NCBI GenBank assembly: GCA_963847665.1
Contig: CAWKAO010000002.1
Span: 496,001 to 560,000, forward strand
Source of the DNA: CAWKAO01 sp963847665
Lineage (GTDB): Bacteria > Actinomycetota > Humimicrobiia > Humimicrobiales > Humimicrobiaceae
Length of the DNA: 64,000 bases
Direction of reading: 5' to 3'
Positions 36,840-46,183 of the stretch are shown here, piece after piece (the stretch's first letter is position 1; each line of letters starts with the position of its first letter). Under the pieces are notes generated by a model that did no database searches, was not told where the DNA came from, and worked only from the letters and a program-made list of their open reading frames with translations. A program made the translations under genes and the position numbers.

Positions 36840-38219
36840 TTAACTTGCAGCCCTCCCCTTCCCCCTCTTCCCGTCACTTATTTCTTTATAAACATATTTT
36901 GATAATTTGGTGTACAATAGATTATCTGCATTTACCGAAAGTACAATAAAGCCATCAAGGTATTTTTTGCTTAGGATCTTATATTTTTCAAAGACAAAAG
37001 CTATTGTACTGTTGTCAGTAAAAGGGATCTTTAACTGGATCTTTATCATTGATCTGTCCATTATATTCCTGATCCTTTCATATAATTTATCCAGCCCCTG
37101 TTTTTTTATGGCAGAAATGAAAATGTAATTTCGATATTTTGCCTTAAGGATCTTAAGTTCAGCATCATCAAGCTTGTCGATTTTATTAAAAACGACTATT
37201 GCAGGTTTATTTGTGACCTCTATTTCTTTTAACACACCAGTAACGCTTTTAATATGCTGTTCAAACTCTATATTGCTTGAATCTATAATAATAAGAAGGA
37301 GGTCAGATATCTGGACCTCTTCAAGAGTGGATTTAAAGGCCATAATAAGCTGATGCGGTAATTTTTCAATAAATCCTACAGTATCTGTAAGAAGTATCTC
37401 ATCCATTTCAGGGATCCTAAGCCTTCTGGTGGTTGAATCAAGAGTAGAAAAAAGCATATCTTTGACGAATACATCAGATTTTGTCATTGTATTTAGAAGA
37501 GTAGATTTACCGCTGTTTGTATATCCGACCAGTGAGACCATGAAGATATTTCTTGTCTGCCTGTTTTTTCTCTGAGTTTTTCTTTGAACTGATATCTGTT
37601 CTATTTTTGATTCCAGCTGGGATATTCTTTTCCTGATCTTTCTTCTGTCTACTTCAAGTTTCTGCTCACCTGGGCCTCTTGTCCCGATTCCACCACCAAG
37701 CCTTGAAAGTTGTATCCCCATCCCCCTTAAACGAGGTAAGAGATAATTTAATTGAGCGAGTTCTACCTGCAGTTTACCTTCTCTGCTCTGGGCTCTCTGG
37801 GCAAATATATCGAGGATCAGTGCGGTCCTGTCGATGACTTTAATTTTTAATCTGTCTTCAAGGTTACCCTGCTGTGTCGCTGTAAGTTCGTTATCAAAGA
37901 TCAGTATATTTAATTCCTTGGCATCTATAACAGATTTTAATTCCTCCAGTTTACCTGAACTGATGAAGTATTTTAGATTTATTTCATTCTGGTTATGTGA
38001 AAGGATTTCTATTACATCTGCTCCAGCACTTATCGCAAGGTCTCTTAATTCTTCAACATCTTCTCTAAAATTGTTTCCGGATTCTTTATGATAATAATTA
38101 TTTTTAGGTTGGATTTTTTTGGATCTTCTTTTTTTCAGTCTTACAAGTACCAGTAATGCTTTTTCAATCTTTATATCAGTGTCATTGATTATTGTTAAAT
38201 TTTCTTTTGTATTTTTCAT
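36840..38219 (-). CDS. hflX: GTPase HflX
   Basis: Ribosome-splitting GTPase. The N-terminal HflX domain contains ELAQLNYLLPRLRG and a glycine-rich LGGGIGTRGPGE, followed by a coiled coil. The G domain has GYTNSGKST, DTVGFI and NKIDKL. Length is 459 residues, with a somewhat long N-terminus. It ends the minus-strand run dapF-dapL-hflX. hfq, which often lies near miaA and hflX, is absent. Confidence 0.94.
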   Translation of the reverse strand: MKNTKENLTIINDTDIKIEKALLVLVRLKKRRSKKIQPKNNYYHKESGNNFREDVEELRDLAISAGADVIEILSHNQNEINLKYFISSGKLEELKSVIDAKELNILIFDNELTATQQGNLEDRLKIKVIDRTALILDIFAQRAQSREGKLQVELAQLNYLLPRLRGMGIQLSRLGGGIGTRGPGEQKLEVDRRKIRKRISQLESKIEQISVQRKTQRKNRQTRNIFMVSLVGYTNSGKSTLLNTMTKSDVFVKDMLFSTLDSTTRRLRIPEMDEILLTDTVGFIEKLPHQLIMAFKSTLEEVQISDLLLIIIDSSNIEFEQHIKSVTGVLKEIEVTNKPAIVVFNKIDKLDDAELKILKAKYRNYIFISAIKKQGLDKLYERIRNIMDRSMIKIQLKIPFTDNSTIAFVFEKYKILSKKYLDGFIVLSVNADNLLYTKLSKYVYKEISDGKRGKGRAAS

Positions 38220-38234
38220 GTAACTATTAATTGA

Positions 38235-39401
38235 TTATAAGACTTTCCCTATCCTTTCCAAAGCTTCTGCCAGCCTCTGGTCTGGAAGTGTAAGAGATAT
38301 CCTGAAAAACCCTTCACCCATTTTACCAAAAGCGCTGCCTGGTGTTACTACGACATCCGCATTATTCAGTAATAATTCAGCAAAAGACCCGGAAGTATAT
38401 CCTTCAGGGACTTTTGCCCATATATAAATGGTTGCATCAGATTTGAAATATTCTAAACCTATGTTATCAAGTGTTTTAAAGATTATCTCTCTTCTTTTTT
38501 TGTATATAGAAATATTTCGCGGAACTAGTTTTTCATAATTGTTCAAACCTTCAGCAGCGGCACACTGAATAGCATTAAATACCCCGGAGTCTACATTTGT
38601 CTTATATTTACCAAGACTTGCAATGATATCCCGGTTGCCTACTGCAAAGGCTATCCTCCATCCTGTCATATTAAAAGTTTTTGAAAGTGAATTAAACTCT
38701 ATTCCCACTTCCAGTGAATTTTTTGAATTTAAAAGACTTACCGGTCTCTTTAACTCATTAAAAAATACATCACAATAAGCATTATCGTGACAGATAATTA
38801 TTTCATTATTGGTCGCAAAATCAACTGCTTTGTTAAAAAAATCTATTTCACAGGTCGCTGAGGTGGGATTATTAGGATAGTTTAAATGCATTATTTTAGC
38901 TTCCTGGGCATCTTTTTTATTTATAGCATTAAAATCTACCTTGAACCCATTCTCTTCTCTCAGGGGCATTGTGACACTGTTTCCACCAGCAAACATTGTC
39001 CCTATGCTGTATACCAGATACCCTGGGTCCGGGACCAATACCAGGTCTCCAGGATTTATAAAAGTATAAGCTATATTTGCGATACCTTCTTTAGAACCCC
39101 AAAGTGTTATTACTTCACTTTCCGGATCTACGTCAACATTAAACCTTCTTTTATAATATGAGGAAACAGCTTTTTTAAAGTACATTAAACCATAAGTTGA
39201 AGGATACCTATGGTTTTCTGGATTAGCAGCTTGTTCAGAAAGTTTCTTTATTATAATTTCAGGTGTAGGTATGTCAGGATCACCTATCCCCAGACTTATG
39301 ACATCAATACCCCTGCTCTTTTTTTCCTGTATTATCCTGTCGATTTCTGAGAAAAGATATGGTGGTACAGCCTCAAGTCTTTTAGACTCTTGAAAAATCA
39401 T
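38235..39401 (-). CDS. dapL: LL-diaminopimelate aminotransferase-like class I/II aminotransferase
   Basis: PLP aminotransferase of fold type I. GLGIGDPD-like ISLGIGDPDIPTP opens the domain. The PLP lysine is in NSLSKTFNMTGWR, with the Asp/Tyr of CHDNAYCD and the Arg of FFRISL. The GSKEGI and SKTFNMTGWR patterns are those of DapL-type enzymes, and dapF lies immediately upstream in the same operon. Together these favour direct conversion of tetrahydrodipicolinate to LL-DAP. Other specificities (aspartate/alanine) cannot be excluded. Confidence 0.82.
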   Translation of the reverse strand: MIFQESKRLEAVPPYLFSEIDRIIQEKKSRGIDVISLGIGDPDIPTPEIIIKKLSEQAANPENHRYPSTYGLMYFKKAVSSYYKRRFNVDVDPESEVITLWGSKEGIANIAYTFINPGDLVLVPDPGYLVYSIGTMFAGGNSVTMPLREENGFKVDFNAINKKDAQEAKIMHLNYPNNPTSATCEIDFFNKAVDFATNNEIIICHDNAYCDVFFNELKRPVSLLNSKNSLEVGIEFNSLSKTFNMTGWRIAFAVGNRDIIASLGKYKTNVDSGVFNAIQCAAAEGLNNYEKLVPRNISIYKKRREIIFKTLDNIGLEYFKSDATIYIWAKVPEGYTSGSFAELLLNNADVVVTPGSAFGKMGEGFFRISLTLPDQRLAEALERIGKVL

Positions 39402-39462
39402 AGAAATACCCTTTCATCTTAATAATGACCAATAAGAAACATGAAAATAATCAAAAATCCTA

Positions 39463-40341
39463 CTAATCTATAAAATATTTACCATTAAAAGAGTGCTGCA
39501 CTGAACCCTTTAGAAAAACACCTGCAGATTTATCAGTCCATGAAATGCTGAGCACACCACCTGGCAAATTTACTTTCAATTCCGGACCGGTCACTTTTCC
39601 GAGCACCATAGATATAACTGAAGAAGCACACGCACCTGTCCCGCATGCAAGAGTCTCTCCTACACCTCTTTCCCATACCCTCATATCTATCTCTGAATCA
39701 TTTTTTATCTTCACAAATTCTACATTTGTTTTATTTGGAAAGAAGTTATGATTTTCTATCTCAGGACCTATTTCGTTTACCGGGTATTTTTTAAGATCTT
39801 CTCTTTCACCCAGGAATATAACACAATGGGGATTACCCATCGATACACAATTTATTTTAAAAATGCAGTCTTTTACTGAAAGATCAAATTCCAGTATCCT
39901 CTTATCCTTATAAGTGCTGTTTTCTTCAAGTTTTACAGGGATCTTCAAAGGCTCGAACACGGGTAAACCCATATTAACGCTTGCATTCTGAACAGATCCA
40001 TCCTTGCCTAGACTTACTTTTATTATTTTTATACCAGCTCGAGTATCGATATCAAATTCTTTTTTGTCTATCATCCCTTTGTCGTAAATGAATTTAGCCA
40101 TACATCTGATCCCATTGCCACACATCTCAGCAAACGAACCGTCCATATTATAATAGTCCATAAAAAAATCTGCATTCTTTGACTTCCTGACAATAATAAG
40201 GCCGTCTGCTCCAATACCGAAGTGCCTATCGCAGATAAATGCTATTTGTTTTTCAGTAAGCTTTATGTCTCTACTGAAAGAATCGATAAAAACAAAATCA
40301 TTGCCCTGACCATTAAGTTTAGAAAAATTTATTGATTTCAT
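39463..40341 (-). CDS. dapF: Diaminopimelate epimerase
   Basis: Converts LL- to meso-diaminopimelate for lysine and peptidoglycan. Both catalytic cysteines are present: FAEMCGNGIRC and ETLACGTGACAS. The N-terminal FSKLNGQGNDFVFID is complete; length is 292. It starts 2 bases after miaA and precedes dapL, suggesting the cell makes meso-DAP peptidoglycan by the aminotransferase route. Confidence 0.96.
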   Translation of the reverse strand: MKSINFSKLNGQGNDFVFIDSFSRDIKLTEKQIAFICDRHFGIGADGLIIVRKSKNADFFMDYYNMDGSFAEMCGNGIRCMAKFIYDKGMIDKKEFDIDTRAGIKIIKVSLGKDGSVQNASVNMGLPVFEPLKIPVKLEENSTYKDKRILEFDLSVKDCIFKINCVSMGNPHCVIFLGEREDLKKYPVNEIGPEIENHNFFPNKTNVEFVKIKNDSEIDMRVWERGVGETLACGTGACASSVISMVLGKVTGPELKVNLPGGVLSISWTDKSAGVFLKGSVQHSFNGKYFID

Positions 40342-40343
40342 AT

Positions 40344-41381
40344 TTAACTGTCACTCCAAATGATCTTAAATGCACTAATTATTAGGTTTAAAATACTATC
40401 ATAATTACCAGTTCTTATCCAATTTATCCTCTGGTCTGCCCTGAACCATGTCAATTGTTTTTTTACAAGTTTATTAGTATTTTTAAATATTTTTTCACTC
40501 AACTCTGATTCATCTATTTTTCCATTTATATATTCTATCACTTCCTTATAACCTATACCCTGTTTTACACTGTCGTATACGTCGTACCCCTCTCGAGCCA
40601 GTTTTTTTACCTCGTCAATTAGACCTTTTTGGAACATAATGTCTATTCTTTTTGCTATACATCCAGCGGTCTTGTCTCTATCACTGAAAACACCTATTCT
40701 TGTACAATTATATAAAGACTCCCATGTTTTCCATTTTTTTTGGAAATCGGAAAAGGGTACCCCTGTAGTCCTAAATACCTCAAGAGCCCTGATTATCCTT
40801 TTTTTATCATTTATACTTATTTTATCTGCATAAACCGGGTCTATTTTTTTTAATTCTTCAAATACCTTTACGATACCCTTTTTTTCAATCTCTTTGACTA
40901 TGCTGGACCTTACTGTATTTTTTCTATCAATATCTTCTTTTCCAGAAACAAAATCAAGGTTATCCAGAACGGCCCTGATATACAGACCCGAGCCGCCGGC
41001 CATGACAGGAATTCTTGCCTTGTCAAAAAATTCAGTTTTTATTATCTTTCTGCACATATTCCGGAATTCAACTACTGTCACTCTATGGTCAGGAAAAAAA
41101 ATATCAGTCATAAATTGTTTTATTCCATATTTTCCGGTATTGACTTTATCTGTTCCTATATCCATCCCTTTATATATCTGCATTGAGTCAAGCGAGATGA
41201 TGTCTGTATTTAAAATATTTGCCATATTTAACGCAAGCTTACTTTTTCCGGTGCATGTGGGACCGCATATTAAAATGATCTTTTGGGTATCTTCCAATCT
41301 TCTCTTGAGTTCTTCAAAATCTACCCCATTATCAGCAAGAGTCTTAAAAAAAAATCCTCTCTCCTCTTTTGATAGTAACAT
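40344..41381 (-). CDS. miaA: tRNA dimethylallyltransferase
   Basis: Adds an isopentenyl group to A37 of tRNAs reading UNN codons. P-loop GPTCTGKS, then SLDSMQIYKGMDIGTDK and AGGSGLYIRA. TWFRADQRINW near the C-terminus binds tRNA. About 34 residues precede the P-loop strand, more than the usual 5-10, and look like an added helical segment (residues 1-34). The start is next to the miaB stop, so a shorter form is not obvious. Its product is the substrate of MiaB, encoded just upstream. Confidence 0.93.
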   Translation of the reverse strand: MLLSKEERGFFFKTLADNGVDFEELKRRLEDTQKIILICGPTCTGKSKLALNMANILNTDIISLDSMQIYKGMDIGTDKVNTGKYGIKQFMTDIFFPDHRVTVVEFRNMCRKIIKTEFFDKARIPVMAGGSGLYIRAVLDNLDFVSGKEDIDRKNTVRSSIVKEIEKKGIVKVFEELKKIDPVYADKISINDKKRIIRALEVFRTTGVPFSDFQKKWKTWESLYNCTRIGVFSDRDKTAGCIAKRIDIMFQKGLIDEVKKLAREGYDVYDSVKQGIGYKEVIEYINGKIDESELSEKIFKNTNKLVKKQLTWFRADQRINWIRTGNYDSILNLIISAFKIIWSDS

Positions 41382-41382
41382 A

Positions 41383-42729
41383 TCAGGTCATTTCCCCATT
41401 TAAATAGAATTCTTTAGCTTCAGTGATCTTCAATTTTATAAAATTTCCAACAATATTTTGCCTGGAACTGAAATTTATGATATTGTTGTTTTCAAGTCTT
41501 CCTTCATACTGATCCTTTTGCTTCTTACTGACTTTTTCAACAAGCGCTTTAAATTCTTTACCTATCAGTTTTTTATTTTCCTCAAGTGATATCCTGTTCT
41601 GAAGTCCTACAAGTTCCTTAAACCATATTTTTTTTTCTTCCATACTTATAAAATCATTCAGATTTTCAGCACTTGTCCCGGGCCTTTTTGAATACAAGAA
41701 TGTAAAAGCTCTGTTAAACCTTAATTTTTCAACAAGGTCCAGGCTTTGTTCAAAATCCTCTCTGTTCTCTCCAGGAAACCCGACCATGATATCTGTCGTT
41801 ATGGAACAGTCAGGGATAACTTCCTTTATTGAGTTAAAAATACTTATATAATCATCTCTTGTATATTTTCTGTTCATAAGGCCTAATATTTTATCAGAAC
41901 CGGCCTGTACTGGTAGATGAATGTGGTTCATGATATTTTTATATTTACTTATTACAGTCAGCAGTGTGCTTTTTAAATCTTTGGGGTGTGACGTCATAAA
42001 CCTTATCCTCTTTAATCCCTTTATAACTGCAACACGCTCGAGGAGTGATGAAAAATCATATTTTATTCCAATGTCTTCCAGGTCAAAACCATAAGAATTT
42101 ACATTTTGGCCCAGGAGTGTGACTTCCAGCAATCCTTCTTCAACAAGTTCAATCAATTTATTGATTATTATATCAGGATGGATCGACCTCTCTTTTCCTC
42201 TCACGAATGGTACAATACAATATGAGCAATAATTGTCACAACCGACCATTACCGGAAGAAATGCCTTAAAACTGAAACTTCTATTAAAATGATATATTCT
42301 GTCGGAAGTCAGATCGATATTTTCATCTGTCCTGCATATTCTGTTCTTAGATGTGTTCTCCTCCTTTTTTTGTATCATATCCGGTAATCCGTCTATATTA
42401 CCGGTTCCAAAGACAATATCTACATATGGAAAATCCTTTATTATTTTTTCCTTTAAATTTTGTGCGGTACAGCCTCCGATACATATGACAAGTCCGGGGT
42501 TTTTATCTTTTATTTCTTTAAGGTTCCCGATGTGTCCATAGAGCCTGTTTTCAGATTTTTTCCTTACTGAACATGTATTTATTATTATTATATCTGAATC
42601 TGTTATTTCATCAGTTCTTATAAATCCTTCTTTTTTAAGTAGGAAATCTATACGTTCTGAATCAAATTCATTCATCTGACAGCCAAATGTCTCTATATAG
42701 AATTTTTTCTTAATTTTTTTCTCCTCCAT
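41383..42729 (-). CDS. miaB: tRNA-2-methylthio-N6-dimethylallyladenosine synthase
   Basis: Radical-SAM methylthiotransferase acting on i6A37. The three N-terminal cysteines (FGCQMN, NTCSVR, GGCTAQ) hold the auxiliary cluster. The radical-SAM cysteines are in GCDNYCSYCIVP. A C-terminal TRAM domain binds tRNA. Length is 448. One base separates it from miaA, so the two consecutive steps of ms2i6A synthesis are co-transcribed. Confidence 0.97.
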   Translation of the reverse strand: MEEKKIKKKFYIETFGCQMNEFDSERIDFLLKKEGFIRTDEITDSDIIIINTCSVRKKSENRLYGHIGNLKEIKDKNPGLVICIGGCTAQNLKEKIIKDFPYVDIVFGTGNIDGLPDMIQKKEENTSKNRICRTDENIDLTSDRIYHFNRSFSFKAFLPVMVGCDNYCSYCIVPFVRGKERSIHPDIIINKLIELVEEGLLEVTLLGQNVNSYGFDLEDIGIKYDFSSLLERVAVIKGLKRIRFMTSHPKDLKSTLLTVISKYKNIMNHIHLPVQAGSDKILGLMNRKYTRDDYISIFNSIKEVIPDCSITTDIMVGFPGENREDFEQSLDLVEKLRFNRAFTFLYSKRPGTSAENLNDFISMEEKKIWFKELVGLQNRISLEENKKLIGKEFKALVEKVSKKQKDQYEGRLENNNIINFSSRQNIVGNFIKLKITEAKEFYLNGEMT

Positions 42730-42777
42730 AGATAAAGTGGAATTCAGTTTAATGGGGATATCATGGTCTTAAAAAAA

Positions 42778-43038
42778 TCACCTGATCTCAACATTTAATA
42801 CTATTGCAGTTTTCGTTTCACCGTTTATTTCCAGATCTTTAAAAAAGGGTATGCAGACAATTTCCTGGCCAGTAGGGGCTATATATCCCCTTGCGATAGC
42901 GATTCCTTTTATGGTCTGGTTCAAGGCACCTGCTCCTATCGTCTGGATCTGTACCTTACCGTCACTTCTTATTATACCTGCAATTGCACCAGCAACAGAG
43001 TTTGGTTTTGAAGTTGAGGAAACTTTCAAAAGCTTCAT
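42778..43038 (-). CDS. spoVS: Stage V sporulation protein S-family protein
   Basis: Small (86 residues) SpoVS-fold protein: LKVSSTSKPNSVAGAIAG at the start, then IGAGALNQTIKGIAIARGY. SpoVS proteins are related to Alba-type nucleic-acid binding folds and occur in many non-spore-formers. The sequence does not show that this organism makes spores. It stands 12 bases after the GHKL ATPase gene and two genes after rny, an association also seen in other Gram-positive genomes. Confidence 0.94.
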   Translation of the reverse strand: MKLLKVSSTSKPNSVAGAIAGIIRSDGKVQIQTIGAGALNQTIKGIAIARGYIAPTGQEIVCIPFFKDLEINGETKTAIVLNVEIR

Positions 43039-43050
43039 TTTTTTATTATT

Positions 43051-44246
43051 TCAGTTTTCTTGCTTTATATTGATTTTTATTTCTATTGTATTGCCCGACT
43101 TCTTGAATGCTACGTCTTTATCGATCGTTAATAAATATTTTTTTGCTATCTTATCAAACTCTTTTTTAATAATACCTATTATATAATTTATTTCATCATC
43201 TTTAAATCTATTAGATAGTTTTATTTCATCGTATAGCTTAAGCTCTTTATCATGTCTGCCAGATGGTATGATAGAAATGGTTTTTTTTACTGCTCTGTCA
43301 ATATCATCATCATTCATATCAGTTGCATTTTTATATTTATTTTCTTTATAAAAATCTTGAAATTCAAACAATGAGTTTAAAGGATTAAGAGGTTTTATCT
43401 CTCCATAAATCGTCCGCTGTAATCCCCTCTGTGAAATATCCATACCAAAGTAATCCTGCACTATTTTTTCCATCAATAGATAATTATCTGTAAGAGAGGG
43501 TAGTTGTGAAATGTTCAGACTACTTTTTAAGAATAATTCATCTATCTGATCATAATCGTTGATTGTCCCCTTTATGGTTTCCTTTTCACTATGAAATAAT
43601 TGCCTCATGGTTGAAATTATCTGTGTTGGGCTGCCGGTATAAAAATTTATACCGGTGTTTTCGGCCATGAAGTCTATTATGGTCTTTAATATATTATTTA
43701 CACCTCCGGAAATTATCAGCTCCCCATTTTTTTTTGTTATCTGCGGTAATATAGACTGGTCTTTCTTTTCAGGTATTTTTTCAAGATCCAGTTCAATAAA
43801 TATACATGTACCCTTGTCTATTTCTGAAAAAATTATCTTCACTTCCTCAACATTAAGCTTCACTGAAAATAATGCCATCCCCCTTCCATGGAAACCGTAA
43901 GGATCCTTATGGCCATCTTCCAGTTTGGATGTGACTCTTGATTGGAATATCAGATCATGAAAGGGAGCGGGAATCCCTTTTCCGTCATCAATACAATAAA
44001 TATACCTTTTTTTATCTGCGATTTTTTTTGTTGCCAGAAATATGTTTTTACTGCCAGCGTCCCTGCTGTTTCTAAGAAGCTCTATTATTATATCTTCTAC
44101 ACTATTTATATCCTGGAGGGCCTGTCTTCTTTCGGCTTCTGAAATTTTTAACTTTACATAACCGCTTCCCAGGTCTTCTTCGACTTTTAATTCATCTTTC
44201 AGGTTCAGGTCCTGAGGAATTTATCAAGATCTAATTTCTTTTGCAT
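43051..44246 (-). CDS. GHKL-type ATPase of unknown function, one frameshift near the N-terminus
   Basis: Histidine-kinase/MutL-like ATP-binding protein of about 398 residues. The N box is IIELLRNSRDAGSKN, the G1 box IDDGKGIP and the G2 box GFHGRGMALFS. The rest (275 residues, from 43878) resembles nothing I can name and has no histidine-kinase or mismatch-repair signature. The first in-frame ATG after the break is at 43878, which would cut off the N and G1 boxes. Adding one base to the GG at 44211-44212 joins this frame to an ATG at 44246 (MQKKLDLDKFLRDLNLKDE), 6 bases after the rny stop. Function unknown. Confidence 0.8.
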
Positions 44247-44252
44247 GTTGTA

Positions 44253-45800
44253 TTATTTTGCATACTCTATTGCTCTGCTTTCCCTGATAACAGTGACTTT
44301 TATCTGTCCAGGATATTCCATTTCGCTTTCTATCTTTTTTGCGATATCCCTTGCAATCACTGCAGCCAGATCATCATCTATCTCTTCAGGTTTTACCATT
44401 ACCCTGATCTCTCTGCCTGCCTGTATTGCAAAAGCTTTTTCTATTCCAGTAAATTCAGTTGCTATTTTCTCAAGCGTTTCAAGACTCTTTATATAGCTTT
44501 CAAGAGTCTCTCTTCTTGCTCCAGGCCTTGAACCGGAAATCGTGTCAGCAGCCTGTACTATGACATCCAGAAAAGAAGAAGTTTCTATTTCATTATGGTG
44601 TGATTCTATTGCATGACATATTTCTTCATCTTCATGAAGTCTTCTAGCCAGCTCAGCTCCTATTATTGCATGAGATCCTTCAATGTCATGGGTCAGTGCT
44701 TTGCCTATATCATGAAGCAGTCCTGCTCTTTTTGCCTTTTTAACATTAAGATTAAGTTCAGCTGCAATGATCCCTGCTACATATGATACTTCTTTTGAAT
44801 GAAGCAGGACGTTCTGGCCATAACTTGTCCTGTATTTCAGTCTGCCCAGTACTTTTATTATTCCTGGATTTAGATCGGATATACCTATGTCAAATACGGC
44901 CTGTTCGCCTTCCAGTTTTATCTCATTATTTATCAGTTTACTGGCTTTTTCATACATCTCTTCTATTCTGGTAGGATGGATCCTGCCGTCCATGATCAGA
45001 TTTTCAAGAGTGACTCTTGCAATTTCCCTCCTTACCGGATCAAACGAAGATAGTATTACTGCTTCGGGAGTATCGTCAACTATTATGTTTATGCCAGTAA
45101 GATTCTCAAATACCCTTATATTTCTTCCCTCTCTACCGATTATCCTTCCTTTCATCTCATCATTGGGAAGATTTACAACTGAAACTGTGGTTTCACTCGT
45201 ATGATCTATGGCACATCTCTGTATTGCCTGTGCTATTATCTTTTTTGCTGTTTTGTCTGCTTCTTCTTTTGCTCTTGCTTCTATCTTCTTTATTTCTTTT
45301 GAAGCTTCAAATTTCGCTTCATCTTCCAACTTTTTAACCAGTATGGCTCTTGCTTCATCTCTGGTGAGTTCTGCTATGGCTTCAAGCCTTAAGATTTCTT
45401 TATTTAGTGTTTCATCAAGCCTTGATCTGATTTCTTCGATCTCTTTTTCCCGGGAAACAACGCCCTGTTCTTTCTTTTCAAGATAAAATGCCTTTTTATC
45501 CATGGATTCTTCTTTTGATAGTAGTCTGTTCTCTAATTTTTGAAGCTCGTAACGCTGGCGTTTTATCTCATCTTCACCAGATAATTTTAAATTAGCTATT
45601 TCTTCCTTTCCTGAAATGACAGCTTCTTTTTTTATAGTCTCTGCTTCTTTTTTTGCATCATCTACTATTCTTTTTGCAATATTCTCAGCAGAATTTAGTT
45701 TATTATCTACGATTATTTTCCTGTAGAAAAAACCGATAATAAAACCGGCAATGACAATAAAAGCACCGATTCCAACATATTTCAGAACTGTGATCAACAT
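44253..45800 (-). CDS. rny: Ribonuclease Y
   Basis: Membrane-anchored endoribonuclease that initiates mRNA decay. One N-terminal transmembrane helix (VLKYVGIGAFIVIAGFIIGFFY) is followed by a long charged coiled coil to about residue 200, a KH domain (GRIIGREGRNIRVFENLTG) and an HD domain (LLHDIGKAL). The ATG at 45800 is preceded by AAGGAGG at 9 bases; a longer in-frame reading to 45836 runs through a terminator-like stem and is unlikely. It heads the operon rny-GHKL-spoVS-miaB-miaA-dapF-dapL-hflX. Confidence 0.95.
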   Translation of the reverse strand: MLITVLKYVGIGAFIVIAGFIIGFFYRKIIVDNKLNSAENIAKRIVDDAKKEAETIKKEAVISGKEEIANLKLSGEDEIKRQRYELQKLENRLLSKEESMDKKAFYLEKKEQGVVSREKEIEEIRSRLDETLNKEILRLEAIAELTRDEARAILVKKLEDEAKFEASKEIKKIEARAKEEADKTAKKIIAQAIQRCAIDHTSETTVSVVNLPNDEMKGRIIGREGRNIRVFENLTGINIIVDDTPEAVILSSFDPVRREIARVTLENLIMDGRIHPTRIEEMYEKASKLINNEIKLEGEQAVFDIGISDLNPGIIKVLGRLKYRTSYGQNVLLHSKEVSYVAGIIAAELNLNVKKAKRAGLLHDIGKALTHDIEGSHAIIGAELARRLHEDEEICHAIESHHNEIETSSFLDVIVQAADTISGSRPGARRETLESYIKSLETLEKIATEFTGIEKAFAIQAGREIRVMVKPEEIDDDLAAVIARDIAKKIESEMEYPGQIKVTVIRESRAIEYAK

Positions 45801-46104
45801 TTTCCTAATCCTCCTTAAAAATAAAAAATCGAGCAAACAAGCTCGATTTATAATCTTCTTCGTACTTTTTTGGAAATATTATCCAACAGGATCTTTACTG
45901 TTTAATGTATAAATAATATCTTATGTTTTTAAAACAATTCCTTTATATTTACAATTCTCTTTTTTAAGGTTATGTTTAAACATTTGCTTCAACTATTTTG
46001 GCCCTGGTCAATTCGACCAGAAAATCATAATGCCAATATCAGCATAAAAAATTAAAAAAAGTACAAATATTAAATAAATCAAGCAATACTAATATTTAGG
46101 AAAT
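45801..46104 (-). promoter_or_regulatory. Long rny leader
   Basis: The 383-bp gap between recD2 and rny has no supported gene. A promoter near its far end predicts a leader of about 300 nt. It contains a CTGGTC/GACCAG hairpin (46005-46020 region), an ATCC/GGAT hairpin near 45882-45893 and a terminator-like stem just before the ribosome binding site. This is the outline of an attenuated leader, or of a short stand-alone RNA upstream of rny. I cannot assign an Rfam class. Confidence 0.5.
45817..45849 (-). terminator. Terminator-like hairpin in the rny leader
   Basis: AAATCGAGC and GCTCGATTT (45826-45834 and 45841-45849) form a perfect 9-bp stem with a 6-base loop, followed on the - strand by TTTATTTTT and then at once by the AAGGAGG of rny. 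Either it ends transcripts coming from upstream or it attenuates rny. Confidence 0.65.
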
Positions 46105-46133
46105 ATTTTATATTTTGTAGTATCTTTAGTCAA
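46105..46133 (-). promoter_or_regulatory. Probable rny promoter
   Basis: On the - strand -35 TTGACT (46128-46133), 17-base spacer, -10 TAAAAT (46105-46110). Confidence 0.6.
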
Positions 46134-46183
46134 CAACATTTTGATTTTATACTGACCCGTGGGAGATGGAAGCAATTAAAAAT

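Noticed and set aside
42778..43038. Evidence of sporulation from spoVS
   Set aside because: SpoVS-fold proteins are common in non-spore-formers and no other sporulation gene is in the window.
44253..45836. Upstream start for rny at 45836
   Set aside because: It would translate through the terminator-like stem and lacks a ribosome binding site, whereas the ATG at 45800 has AAGGAGG.
45976..46038. Short - strand frame in the rny leader reading HYDFLVELTRAKIVEANV
   Set aside because: Twenty codons between stops with no start codon and no recognisable family; too short to support as a gene or remnant.
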